In this document: positions 35,331-41,489 of the stretch, one piece after another
How positions within the stretch are numbered: the stretch's first letter is position 1
How the letters are laid out: every line of letters begins with the position of its first letter
Assembly (NCBI RefSeq): GCF_900100965.1
Contig: NZ_FMUJ01000001.1
Coordinates: forward strand, 172,272-236,271
DNA length: 64,000 bases
Direction of reading: 5' to 3'
Source of the DNA: Variovorax sp. EL159
GTDB taxonomy: Bacteria; Pseudomonadota; Gammaproteobacteria; Burkholderiales; Burkholderiaceae_C
Notes under the pieces: generated by a model
Databases searched by the model: none
Seen by the model: the letters and a program-made list of their open reading frames with translations, nothing else
Told to the model about the DNA's origin: nothing
Program-made: the position numbers and the translations under genes

Positions 35331-35366
35331 GAGGCCCGGACACCGAAAGGTTCCGGGCCTTTTTGT
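35331..35366 (+). terminator. Rho-independent terminator after the 66-aa small gene
   Basis: A 9-10-bp stem (AGGCCCGGA at 35332-35340 with TTCCGGGCCT at 35351-35360) and a 10-base loop are followed by T5 and further T-rich sequence on the plus strand. Confidence 0.85.
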
Positions 35367-35424
35367 TTTTTGCTTTGTTTGTTTGTTGGTCGTGCTTTGC
35401 CATTTCGGGTGTGCCTTCACCACA

Positions 35425-35621
35425 CCGCCAGAGTCCACCGCGTAGACGGTCTGGCGGGATGTGCAGGAAAGTGATCACCCCTGTGCAGCGACGTCGTACG
35501 GGGCAGCGCCCAGCGCGCTGTCCGTCGCGTGAGGACACAACCGAAATGGAAAAGCGGGTCATTCATCCGTTTTTCTCAACCCGACCCGAGCGGGACCGGG
35601 CCATGCAGATGGCCCTCCCGC
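35425..35621 (+). other. Structured intergenic region with three strong hairpins, function unknown
   Basis: The stretch 35373-35690 has no convincing long gene. It contains an 8-bp hairpin CCGCCAGA/TCTGGCGG (35425-35457), a compound stem GCGACG...CGTCGC enclosing GCAGCG/CGCTGT (about 35486-35528), and a 12-bp bulged hairpin GCGGGA-GGGCCA/TGGCCC-TCCCGC (35590-35621). Three long stems within 200 bases upstream of a tRNA gene suggest a structured RNA or a processed leader. The strand is assumed from the flanking genes. Confidence 0.35.
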
Positions 35622-35662
35622 GGAAACCGGCCGCAAAGATTGGGCGGCGCCGGAACTCGTAA
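35546..35662 (+). CDS. Possible small basic protein (38 aa)
   Basis: A 38-codon frame starts at ATG 35546, 10 bases after a GAGGA ribosome-like motif. The product is strongly basic (C-terminal KPAAKIGRRRNS). It overlaps the third hairpin of the structured region, so coding and RNA interpretations compete. An in-frame ATG at 35459 would lengthen it. No homologue is recognised. Confidence 0.25.
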   Translation: MEKRVIHPFFSTRPERDRAMQMALPRKPAAKIGRRRNS

Positions 35663-35689
35663 CCGGACACTTTTTGTTTTGCTTTTCGA

Positions 35690-35766
35690 CCCGCGTTAGC
35701 TCAATGGATCAGAGCATTTGCCTACGAAGCAAGGGGTTGCACGTTCGAGTCGTGCACGTGGGGCCA
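35690..35766 (+). tRNA. tRNA-Arg(ACG)
   Basis: A full cloverleaf: acceptor CCCGCGT/ACGTGGG (one G-U), D arm GCTC/GAGC, anticodon stem TTTGC/GCAAG with loop CTACGAA (anticodon ACG), T arm GCACG-TTCGAGT-CGTGC, discriminator G and encoded CCA. The acceptor and D-loop sequences look unlike the usual chromosomal tRNA-Arg of this group. It is embedded between T-rich spacers in a stretch of small genes and an HNH nuclease, suggesting an acquired accessory tRNA. Confidence 0.88.
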
Positions 35767-35802
35767 TGTTTTTGTTTTGTCGCAACCAACCAAGGAGTCA
35801 CC

Positions 35803-36012
35803 ATGCGCAAGCGCAACACCCCGATCCGGATGATCACCGTGCGCCCGGCCCAGCCGCGCAAGCGCATGGTCTTTGCACTGGCCCGACGCTTCGGCATCGG
35901 CACCGATGCACGGCGCGAGACGGACAGCCTGTCTGCATCGCCTGGCCGTGGCGAGTGCCGCCTCGATGCCCTCGACCTCGACCAGCGCGTGCGCCTGCTG
36001 GGCGAGTGGTAG
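35803..36012 (+). CDS. Small basic hypothetical protein between two tRNA genes (69 aa)
   Basis: The ATG at 35803 has an excellent ribosome site (AAGGAG, 6-base spacing). The 69-residue product has a very basic N-terminal half (MRKRNTPIRMITVRPAQPRK) and a more acidic C-terminal end (LDALDLDQRVRLLGEW). There is no signal peptide, membrane segment or known domain. Basic character and position between tRNA-Arg and tRNA-His suggest an RNA- or nucleic-acid-binding protein, but that is only inference. It ends shortly before a GCCGGC/T-tract element and tRNA-His. Confidence 0.6.
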   Translation: MRKRNTPIRMITVRPAQPRKRMVFALARRFGIGTDARRETDSLSASPGRGECRLDALDLDQRVRLLGEW

Positions 36013-36043
36013 GTCGGCAGCCGGCTTTTTTCTTTTTTTCGAT

Positions 36044-36118
36044 GGTGCATGTAGCTCAACGGCAGAGCCGCGGGTTGTGGTCCCGCTGACGACGGTTCGA
36101 TTCCGTTCGTGCACCCCA
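36044..36118 (+). tRNA. tRNA-His(GTG)
   Basis: Acceptor GTGCATG/CGTGCAC with the extra G-1 (36044) opposite discriminator C73, the hallmark of tRNA-His. D arm GCTC/GAGC, anticodon stem GCGGG/CCCGC with loop TTGTGGT (anticodon GTG), T arm GACGG-TTCGATT-CCGTT and encoded CCA. Like the nearby tRNA-Arg it appears divergent from typical housekeeping copies and is flanked on both sides by long pyrimidine tracts. Confidence 0.88.
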
Positions 36119-36175
36119 TCTGTTCTTTTTCTTTTTTTCTCCTGATTCAACCATCGCCGCGAAAGGAGGCGAGTC

Positions 36176-36739
36176 ATGCACCCTCACGTCCTGCAACTCG
36201 ATATTCAGGGCACGCCGCAAGCCTGGATTTCGCTGGAGCAGGCGGTGCTGCACTACGCCACCGGATCGGTCGCCTGGGAAGACGGCGACCTGCCGCTGGC
36301 CACGCTGCGTGGTGGCTTCAACGTGGCGCGCGGTGTGCAGTCGCGTGTTGACGTGGCGCCCATCATCGCGCTGCGTGGCGCGTCGAAGATCAACCTGTTC
36401 GACGTGGTGCCCAGCGTCACCAAGAGCAAGCTGCTGCGGCGCGACCGCCACACCTGTGCGTACTGCGCCGGCGTGTTCCAGGAGCGCGATCTGCAATGCG
36501 AACACGTGATGCCCGAGTCGCGCGGTGGCCCGTGGACGTGGACCAATCTGGTGAGCGCATGCGCGGTCTGCAACAACAGGAAGGCGGCGCGCACGCCCGA
36601 AGAAGCGGGCATGCCGCTGGTCTACCTGCCGTACGTGCCCAGCCGCTTCGAGAACTTCCTGCTCGAAGGTCGCAACATTCGCGCCGACGTGCACGAATGG
36701 CTGGCGAAGCGGCTGCCCAAGGGGTCGCGGCTTCAGTGA
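36176..36739 (+). CDS. HNH endonuclease
   Basis: A 187-residue protein with a C-terminal HNH nuclease domain (about residues 85-150): zinc pair CAYC near 99, the metal/catalytic EHVMPESRGG near 117, W-T-N and the second zinc pair CAVC. A segment of about 80 residues precedes the nuclease. The family is widespread in Burkholderiales; cellular targets are unknown to me. AAAGGAGG gives a very strong ribosome site. It follows tRNA-His by 57 bases on the same strand and ends at a strong terminator, so tRNA-Arg, small protein, tRNA-His and nuclease may form one transcript. Confidence 0.88.
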   Translation: MHPHVLQLDIQGTPQAWISLEQAVLHYATGSVAWEDGDLPLATLRGGFNVARGVQSRVDVAPIIALRGASKINLFDVVPSVTKSKLLRRDRHTCAYCAGVFQERDLQCEHVMPESRGGPWTWTNLVSACAVCNNRKAARTPEEAGMPLVYLPYVPSRFENFLLEGRNIRADVHEWLAKRLPKGSRLQ

Positions 36740-36771
36740 GGGCGCATCAATGCAGCTTGTCCGCGACCATG

Positions 36772-36806
36772 AAAAAAGCCCGCCGTCTTTAGGACGGCGG
36801 GCTTTT
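36772..36806 (+). terminator. Rho-independent terminator after the HNH nuclease gene
   Basis: A long stem (AAAAGCCCGCCGTC at 36774-36787 with GACGGCGGGCTTTT at 36793-36806) and a 5-base loop, ending in a T-run. The 5' A-run makes it usable also for the convergent minus-strand small gene. Confidence 0.88.
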
Positions 36807-36827
36807 CTTGCGTGTACGAAGGACCGG

Positions 36828-37004
36828 TCAGCGGCCGATGCCGAAGAAGCGATAGGCCACCACGCCTGCTGCTGCAATGCCGCCTACAACGATGAAAACG
36901 AACTTTGTGAAGCGTCCGCTGTTGCGTTTCGAGCGAGTCCAATGTTCCGGACCGATCAGGTCGATGGGAACGGTGGGTTTGCCTATGTCGGAAGCCTTTT
37001 CCAT
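36828..37004 (-). CDS. Small single-span membrane protein (58 aa)
   Basis: A minus-strand frame of 58 residues. It has a soluble N-terminal part containing PTVPIDLIGPEHW, a basic stretch RSKRNSGRFTK, then one hydrophobic helix of about 17 residues (VFIVVGGIAAAGVVAY) and a short RFFGIGR tail. The topology is probably N-in or tail-anchored. A TATATT box lies only 7 bases upstream of the ATG, hinting at a leaderless transcript; no ribosome site is seen. It is convergent with the HNH gene and shares its terminator. No family is recognised. Confidence 0.5.
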   Translation of the reverse strand: MEKASDIGKPTVPIDLIGPEHWTRSKRNSGRFTKFVFIVVGGIAAAGVVAYRFFGIGR

Positions 37005-37096
37005 GGGCGGAAATATAGCTCAGGCTTCAAAGCATGCGCCGGTGGCGGCCCTTTGCGTTGTTTCCTGGCAAGGCCATTGACGCCCGCTGCGAGCAG

Positions 37097-37204
37097 ACAA
37101 AAAAATACCCGCCTGAGCGGGCCAACGAGCTTTTCGCTTCGAAGTTTGATGTCCCTTCGTTGTTGTTCTTGTGCTGCGTGACAGCAGGGACAAGATGCCA
37201 CGTC
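37097..37204 (-). ncRNA. Candidate small RNA with intrinsic terminator
   Basis: On the minus strand a complete intrinsic terminator (CCCGC-TCAG-GCGGG, 37121-37108, then T7 to 37099) has no protein gene in front of it. The preceding 90 bases fold well: TGTCCCT/AGGGACA (37192-37186 with 37156-37150) encloses a TGCTG/CAGCA hairpin, followed by CTTCGAAG. A plausible promoter (TTACGC, 17-base spacer, TACAAA) places the start near 37204. This gives an RNA of about 105 nt. Both ends are predictions. Confidence 0.5.
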
Positions 37205-37275
37205 CTACTGGCTACTTTTGTAGGGCGGGTCTTGAGTGGGCGTAAGCGACGAATAAAAATGTGAAAAATTGCCGT

Positions 37276-37689
37276 ATGAACAAACAAATCATTCTCGAAA
37301 GCCTGACGCGAGCCTTGGAGAGCTGGATCCGCAATGCGTCAGCGGCGCAGCTCTGGCAGGTGCATCAGGCGGGTGGCCTGGGCGCACTCGTTCATGCGGA
37401 GGGCGACGTCGTCCAGGTCCGCATCACGCAGGGCGGCCCGCGCAGCCTGCTGTCGGACATCGGCAAGACCGATGGACGCCTGCCGGTCACCGAAGCATTT
37501 CGCGGCGGTGCGGCTGCGGACTGGGGCACGCCACCGCCGCAAGGCAGCGATGCGCGCGCGCAGTGGTTCCTGTCGAGCGAAGTGGCCCAGGCGCATGCAC
37601 GGCAGTACCTCGCGGCGGAAGTGAGTGAGAAGCACGATGTGCTTGTGCGCTTTGTCGACGACTGGGTCGCCGTGCAAGGCGGCGCGTAG
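37276..37689 (+). CDS. Hypothetical protein (137 aa)
   Basis: This frame starts at ATG 37276; a GTG at 37261 would add five residues. The start is preceded by AT-rich DNA without a clear ribosome site. The predicted product is soluble and mixed alpha/beta, with Trp-containing helices (ESWIRNASAAQLWQVHQAGG) and a C-terminal VRFVDDWVAVQGGA. Codon use resembles the neighbours, favouring a real gene. No known domain is recognised. It lies beside the candidate small RNA, with divergent orientation. Confidence 0.5.
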   Translation: MNKQIILESLTRALESWIRNASAAQLWQVHQAGGLGALVHAEGDVVQVRITQGGPRSLLSDIGKTDGRLPVTEAFRGGAAADWGTPPPQGSDARAQWFLSSEVAQAHARQYLAAEVSEKHDVLVRFVDDWVAVQGGA

Positions 37690-37704
37690 GGCCAGGCTTC
37701 CTCG

Positions 37705-37970
37705 CCCGCGACTGTTGTCGGCCCGGACCACGCTAGTTGATCGCGGTACATCGATGGCTCGCCATCGATGGTCGGCGTTGTGTGTTCCCAATCTGGATCG
37801 ACCATGTGCTCGAACGCGGCCGTGCCGAAGGGCGGCGCGATGACGACGTCGAACGATTCGAAAAGCCGATGCCACCGCTTGCGCAATTGCATGCGCCGGT
37901 CGAGCGGGAGCAGCCATTCATGCGCGGAGATATGTGCATCGCACAGTTCGAGAGGGCCTATCTGGTGCAC
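37705..37970 (-). pseudogene. Amidase (GatA-like) C-terminal remnant
   Basis: In one minus-strand frame, about 85 codons read like the C-terminal third of an amidase-signature enzyme: HEWLLPLDRRMQLRKRW, then FDVVIAPPFGTAAFEH, then YRDQLAWSG. Homology stops abruptly at both ends: the Gly/Ser-rich catalytic signature and the Ser-cisSer-Lys triad are missing, and the end is out of register. It is therefore a decayed gene fragment. The rest of the 37690-38180 stretch shows no other supported gene. Confidence 0.6.
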
Positions 37971-38180
37971 GCCCATCCAGCGGGTCCGACAGATGCGTGT
38001 CGATGTGCGCGACCGCACGCGACAACAGATCGAGATAGCGAACCGTCTGTGTTCTCGATGCTGTGAAGGCGTCTTGCTGCATGGCAGCGGGATTGTTCCA
38101 AACAACCGGTCGCACGACGTGTCCGCGTTTGCTCGATGGGCCCGCTCCATGCCCGCCGACCGATGCACGGCGCGCCAATG

Positions 38181-38216
38181 AAAAAAGCCTGCTACCGGTG
38201 AGGTAGCAGGCTTTTC
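38181..38216 (-). terminator. Rho-independent terminator of tRNA-Lys
   Basis: A perfect stem of about 12 bp (GCCTGCTACC with GGTAGCAGGC plus flanking A/T pairs) and a 5-base loop. On the minus strand it ends in T6, about 20 bases past the 3' end of the tRNA gene. It can also act weakly on the plus strand. Confidence 0.85.
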
Positions 38217-38236
38217 AGCGTTTCCGCAATGTTGGT

Positions 38237-38312
38237 TGGTGGGCCCTGAGTGACTCGAACACTCGACCTACGGATTAAGAGTCCGCTGCTCTACCAACTG
38301 AGCTAAGAGCCC
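38237..38312 (-). tRNA. tRNA-Lys(CTT)
   Basis: Minus strand: acceptor GGGCTCT/AGGGCCC, D arm with TTAGCTCAGTTGGTAGAGC, anticodon stem GCGGA/TCCGT with loop CTCTTAA (anticodon CTT), T arm GAGTG-TTCGAGT-CACTC, discriminator A and encoded CCA. It reads AAG, the favoured Lys codon in this GC-rich genome. A terminator follows at 38181-38216. Confidence 0.93.
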
Positions 38313-38465
38313 TTGCTTTGAAAACGTTTTGCGTTTTCTGGCAAGACCACGAGTATATCCCAGAATTTCGGCTTGTCCAAAAAATTTATGAGTCGCAGCG
38401 TTAGGATGCGTCATCCCCGATGGGGCATCGGCCCCTCCACCTCCATCTCTACCAGGAGAATTTCG

Positions 38466-39173
38466 ATGAGCGATGCAAGCACCACGCCCCATGTTCTGAT
38501 CACCGGCGCCGCGGGCGCGCTGGGCCGTGCGGTGGCGCAGCACTTCCTTGAGCAGGGCGCGCGTCTCGCGTTGGTCGATCACCACGCGGGCCGACTGGCC
38601 GAAGTGTTCCCGGGCCTCGACAACTCGCAGCACCTGTTGCTCGCGGGCGACGTGACCTCAGCATCGGAGATGGCCGGTCTTGCCGAGCAGGCGCTCAAGT
38701 CTTTCGGCCGCGTCGACGTGCTCGTGCACATCGCGGGCGGCTTCGAGATGGGCGAGGCAACGCATGCGCTCACGCGTGCGAGCTGGGACCGCATGATGAA
38801 TCTCAATGCGTGGTCGTTCGTCGCGGTGACGCAGGCGGTGCTGCCTTCGATGATCGAGCGCGGCGCCGGTCGCGTCATCGCCGTGACGGCGAAGGTGGCG
38901 GCGCGTGGCGTGCCGGCGATGGCCGCCTACATCGCGTCGAAGAGCGCGCTGCAGCGCCTGGTCGAAGCGATGGCCGCCGAGGCGGCGCCGCATGGCGTCA
39001 ACGTGAACAGCGTGGCGCCCAGCGTGCTCGACACGCCCGCCAATCGCCAGGCGATGCCCGATGCGAATCCGTCCGACTGGGTCTCGACTTCCGTTGCGGC
39101 GCAGACCATCGGTTTTCTTGCATCGCCCGCGGCGGCCGCACTTCATGGCCAGCACCTGACGCTCGATACCTGA
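38466..39173 (+). CDS. SDR family oxidoreductase
   Basis: A 235-residue short-chain dehydrogenase with cofactor loop ITGAAGALGRAVA near residue 12, HIAGG near 84, a Ser-less TAK segment and the catalytic pair AYIASKSA near 152. The C-terminal ALHGQHLTLDT is short. AGGAG precedes the ATG. It stands alone between tRNA-Lys and tRNA-Ala and ends in a bidirectional terminator. The usual catalytic Ser region reads VIAVTAKVAARG, with Thr in place of Ser. The substrate is unknown. Confidence 0.85.
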   Translation: MSDASTTPHVLITGAAGALGRAVAQHFLEQGARLALVDHHAGRLAEVFPGLDNSQHLLLAGDVTSASEMAGLAEQALKSFGRVDVLVHIAGGFEMGEATHALTRASWDRMMNLNAWSFVAVTQAVLPSMIERGAGRVIAVTAKVAARGVPAMAAYIASKSALQRLVEAMAAEAAPHGVNVNSVAPSVLDTPANRQAMPDANPSDWVSTSVAAQTIGFLASPAAAALHGQHLTLDT

Positions 39174-39185
39174 GCCGGAAAAAAG

Positions 39186-39217
39186 AAAAGGGCCCTGGCG
39201 ATTGCCAAGGCCCTTTT
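39186..39217. terminator. Bidirectional terminator between the SDR and tRNA-Ala
   Basis: Stem AAAAGGGCC/GGCCCTTTT (39186-39194 with 39209-39217), continued by TGGC/GCCA around a 4-base loop. T4 follows on the plus strand (SDR), and a TTTTCTTTTTT-type tract follows on the minus strand (tRNA-Ala). Confidence 0.82.
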
Positions 39218-39226
39218 CAAATCGGT

Positions 39227-39302
<76 letters not shown>

Positions 39303-39392
39303 AACGCAAGGCGAATTTTAACCAGAACTGCCGTTTTGGCGCAGGCCTTCATGCCAAGATGCGCGCCTCTCGAAACAAGGAGCAGGAACCGC

Positions 39393-40259
39393 ATGGCCTC
39401 GTACGATCCCGCCTGGCTGGAAGGCATGTACAACAACCTCGCGCGGGTCAAGAACCACCCGGTGTACTTCGAACGGTGGGCGCGCGAATCCGCCGCAGCA
39501 CGCGACAACCTGCCCGGCCGGATCGACCTGCCTTACGGCGCCGGCCCGAATGAGACGCTCGACATCTTCCCGGCACCGGTGCCCGATGCGCCGGTCCTGG
39601 TCTTCATCCATGGCGGCTACTGGCGTGCGATGGACAAGAGCCAGCACTCCTTCATTGCCCCCGCGTTCAACGACCGCGGCGTGTGCGTGGTCGTGCCCAA
39701 CTATGCGTTGTGCCCCGGTCCTGCTGAGCAACCCGTGACCGTGCCGGGCATCCTGTTGCAGATGGTGCAGGCGCTCGCGTGGACATGGCGCCATGTTGCG
39801 GCCTACGGCGGTGATCCGTCGCGCATCACGGTGGCCGGGCACTCGGCGGGCGGGCACATGGCCGCGGCCTTGCTGGCCTGCGACTGGAAGGCGGTCGCGC
39901 CCGACCTGCCCGTGCAACTGGTGCGCAACGCGCTCTCGATCTCGGGCCTGTACGACCTGCGGCCGTTGCAGCGCACGCCGTTCCTGGAGAAGGTGCTCAA
40001 GCTGACCGATGCAGATGCGCTGCGCGCCAGTCCCGCGCTCTGGCCTGCGCCTTCACGCGGCCAGCTCTACGCGGCGGCCGGTGGTGGCGAGAGCGCGGAG
40101 TTCATTCGCCACAACGCGATGATCCGCGAGGCGTGGGGCCGCAACACCGTGCCGGTGTGCGAAGTGCTCCCAGGGTTGAACCATTTCGACGTGGTCGACG
40201 CGATCGCCGATCCGGCCCACGTGCTGCACCGGCATGCGGTGCAACTGCTCGAAGCCTGA
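39393..40259 (+). CDS. Alpha/beta hydrolase (carboxylesterase / arylformamidase-like)
   Basis: A 288-residue alpha/beta-fold esterase of the hormone-sensitive-lipase/arylformamidase group. The oxyanion motif HGGYW is near residue 71, the nucleophile elbow GHSAGG near 149, the acid Asp is likely in SGLYDLRPL or after, and the C-terminal His is in GLNHFD. AAGGAG lies 12 bases before the ATG. It is monocistronic and convergent with guaC. Kynurenine formamidase-type enzymes share this architecture, so a formamide or ester substrate is possible. Confidence 0.85.
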   Translation: MASYDPAWLEGMYNNLARVKNHPVYFERWARESAAARDNLPGRIDLPYGAGPNETLDIFPAPVPDAPVLVFIHGGYWRAMDKSQHSFIAPAFNDRGVCVVVPNYALCPGPAEQPVTVPGILLQMVQALAWTWRHVAAYGGDPSRITVAGHSAGGHMAAALLACDWKAVAPDLPVQLVRNALSISGLYDLRPLQRTPFLEKVLKLTDADALRASPALWPAPSRGQLYAAAGGGESAEFIRHNAMIREAWGRNTVPVCEVLPGLNHFDVVDAIADPAHVLHRHAVQLLEA

Positions 40260-40304
40260 CGACGACCGGCGCAACGACCGGCGGTGCAGCCCCTCGGGGC
40301 CGCC

Positions 40305-41282
40305 TTACATCAGCAGGTGTTCGCCTTCGTTGGCACCGCCCAGCGTGACGTAGTTGACCTTGCGGATGTCCATCAGCGTGCGGCCGCCCGCGTAGCTGAT
40401 CGAGCTTTGCACATCCTGCTCCATCTCGATGAGCGTGTTGGCCAGCTTGCCCTTGATGGGTTCGAGGATGCGCTTGCCCTCGACGTGCTTGTACTCGCCC
40501 TTGTTGAAGTCGCTGGCCGAACCGTAGTACTCCTTGTAGAGCACGCCGTCGACATCGACCGTCTTGCCCGGCGATTCTTCATGCCCCGCGAACAGCGAGC
40601 CGATCATCACCATCGACGCGCCGAAGCGCACGCTCTTGGCAATGTCGCCGTGGTCGCGGATGCCGCCGTCGGCAATGATCGGCTTGGTCGCCACGCGCGC
40701 GCACCACTTGAGCGCCGACAGCTGCCAGCCCCCCGTACCGAAACCGGTCTTGAGTTTGGTGATGCACACCTTGCCCGGGCCGATGCCCACCTTGGTTGCG
40801 TCGGCGCCCCAGTTCTCCAGGTCGATCACGGCCTCGGGCGTGCCGACGTTGCCGGCAATCACGAAGGACTTCGGCAGCTTTTCCTTGAGGTAGCCGATCA
40901 TGTTCTTCACGCTGTCGGCATGGCCGTGCGCGATGTCGATCGTGATGTATTCAGGCGTCAGGCCCTCGGCCACCAGTTGATCGACCGTGTCGTAGTCGGG
41001 CTTCTTCACGCCGAGTGAGATGGAGGCGAACACGCCCTTGCCCTGCATGTCCTTGACGAACTTGACGTTGTCGAGGTCGAAGCGGTGCATGACATAGAAG
41101 TAGCCGTTCTGCGCCAGCCACAGGCAGTTCGATTCGTCGACCACCGTCTTCATGTTGGCCGGCACCACCGGCATGCGGAACGTGCGCTCGCCCAGCTTCA
41201 CGCTGGTATCGCACTCGGAACGGCTCTCCACGCGGCACTTGCGCGGGAGCAGAAGGATGTTGTCGTAATCGAAAATTTGCAT
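40305..41282 (-). CDS. guaC: GMP reductase
   Basis: This 325-residue TIM-barrel enzyme reduces GMP to IMP with NADPH in purine salvage. Diagnostic segments are [15 protein letters not shown] at the start, the active-site loop [20 protein letters not shown] near residue 170 (catalytic Cys), [12 protein letters not shown] and the C-terminal flap with YKEYYGSAS. Absence of CBS domains and overall length separate it from IMP dehydrogenase. CAGGAG precedes the ATG. About 90 bases upstream lies an intrinsic terminator preceded by a 12-codon Arg/Lys-rich mini-ORF, suggesting attenuation. Confidence 0.95.
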   Translation of the reverse strand: MQIFDYDNILLLPRKCRVESRSECDTSVKLGERTFRMPVVPANMKTVVDESNCLWLAQNGYFYVMHRFDLDNVKFVKDMQGKGVFASISLGVKKPDYDTVDQLVAEGLTPEYITIDIAHGHADSVKNMIGYLKEKLPKSFVIAGNVGTPEAVIDLENWGADATKVGIGPGKVCITKLKTGFGTGGWQLSALKWCARVATKPIIADGGIRDHGDIAKSVRFGASMVMIGSLFAGHEESPGKTVDVDGVLYKEYYGSASDFNKGEYKHVEGKRILEPIKGKLANTLIEMEQDVQSSISYAGGRTLMDIRKVNYVTLGGANEGEHLLM

Positions 41283-41373
41283 GACCAGGCTCCTGAAAGG
41301 AATCGTTGAACAGAACGAATGAGCGCTTGGTCCGGCCGGTTTTCGCGGCGCCTTCTGCAAAGGAAGACGCCCA

Positions 41374-41407
41374 CAAAAAACCGGGCGCAAGAAACTTGGG
41401 CCCGGTG
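41374..41407 (-). terminator. Intrinsic terminator in the guaC leader
   Basis: Minus strand: ACCGGGC (41406-41400) pairs with GCCCGGT (41386-41380), enclosing CAAG/CTTG. T6 follows (41380-41375). No protein gene of normal size ends here; guaC starts 92 bases further on. It is therefore a leader terminator/attenuator or the end of a small RNA. Confidence 0.75.
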
Positions 41408-41414
41408 ATTGAGT

Positions 41415-41453
41415 TTACGCGGTCTCGCGGCGGCAGGTCTTCCGCTTCTTCAT
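41415..41453 (-). CDS. Possible 12-residue leader peptide upstream of guaC
   Basis: The minus-strand mini-ORF encodes MKKRKTCRRETA, with six Lys/Arg among twelve residues. Its stop codon is only 8 bases before the terminator stem at 41406. This geometry is that of a transcription-attenuation leader peptide, although the ribosome site (GGGTTAT) is poor. It could also be a chance frame. Confidence 0.3.
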   Translation of the reverse strand: MKKRKTCRRETA

Positions 41454-41489
41454 ATAACCCGCATACGCAGTGGTTTCTACAATCGAGGG

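Noticed and set aside
34161..35445. 427-codon plus-strand frame over the thioesterase, XRE gene and intergenic region
   Set aside because: It crosses two supported genes in other frames and a divergent promoter; no domain.
35363..35662. 99-codon plus-strand frame through the terminator tail and hairpin region
   Set aside because: Its start lies in the T-tract of a terminator and its first half has low-complexity, shadow-like content. Only a shorter 38-codon version with a ribosome motif is kept, at low confidence.
37027..37287. 86-codon minus-strand frame across the candidate small RNA
   Set aside because: It reads straight through a strong intrinsic terminator on its own strand and has no ribosome site.
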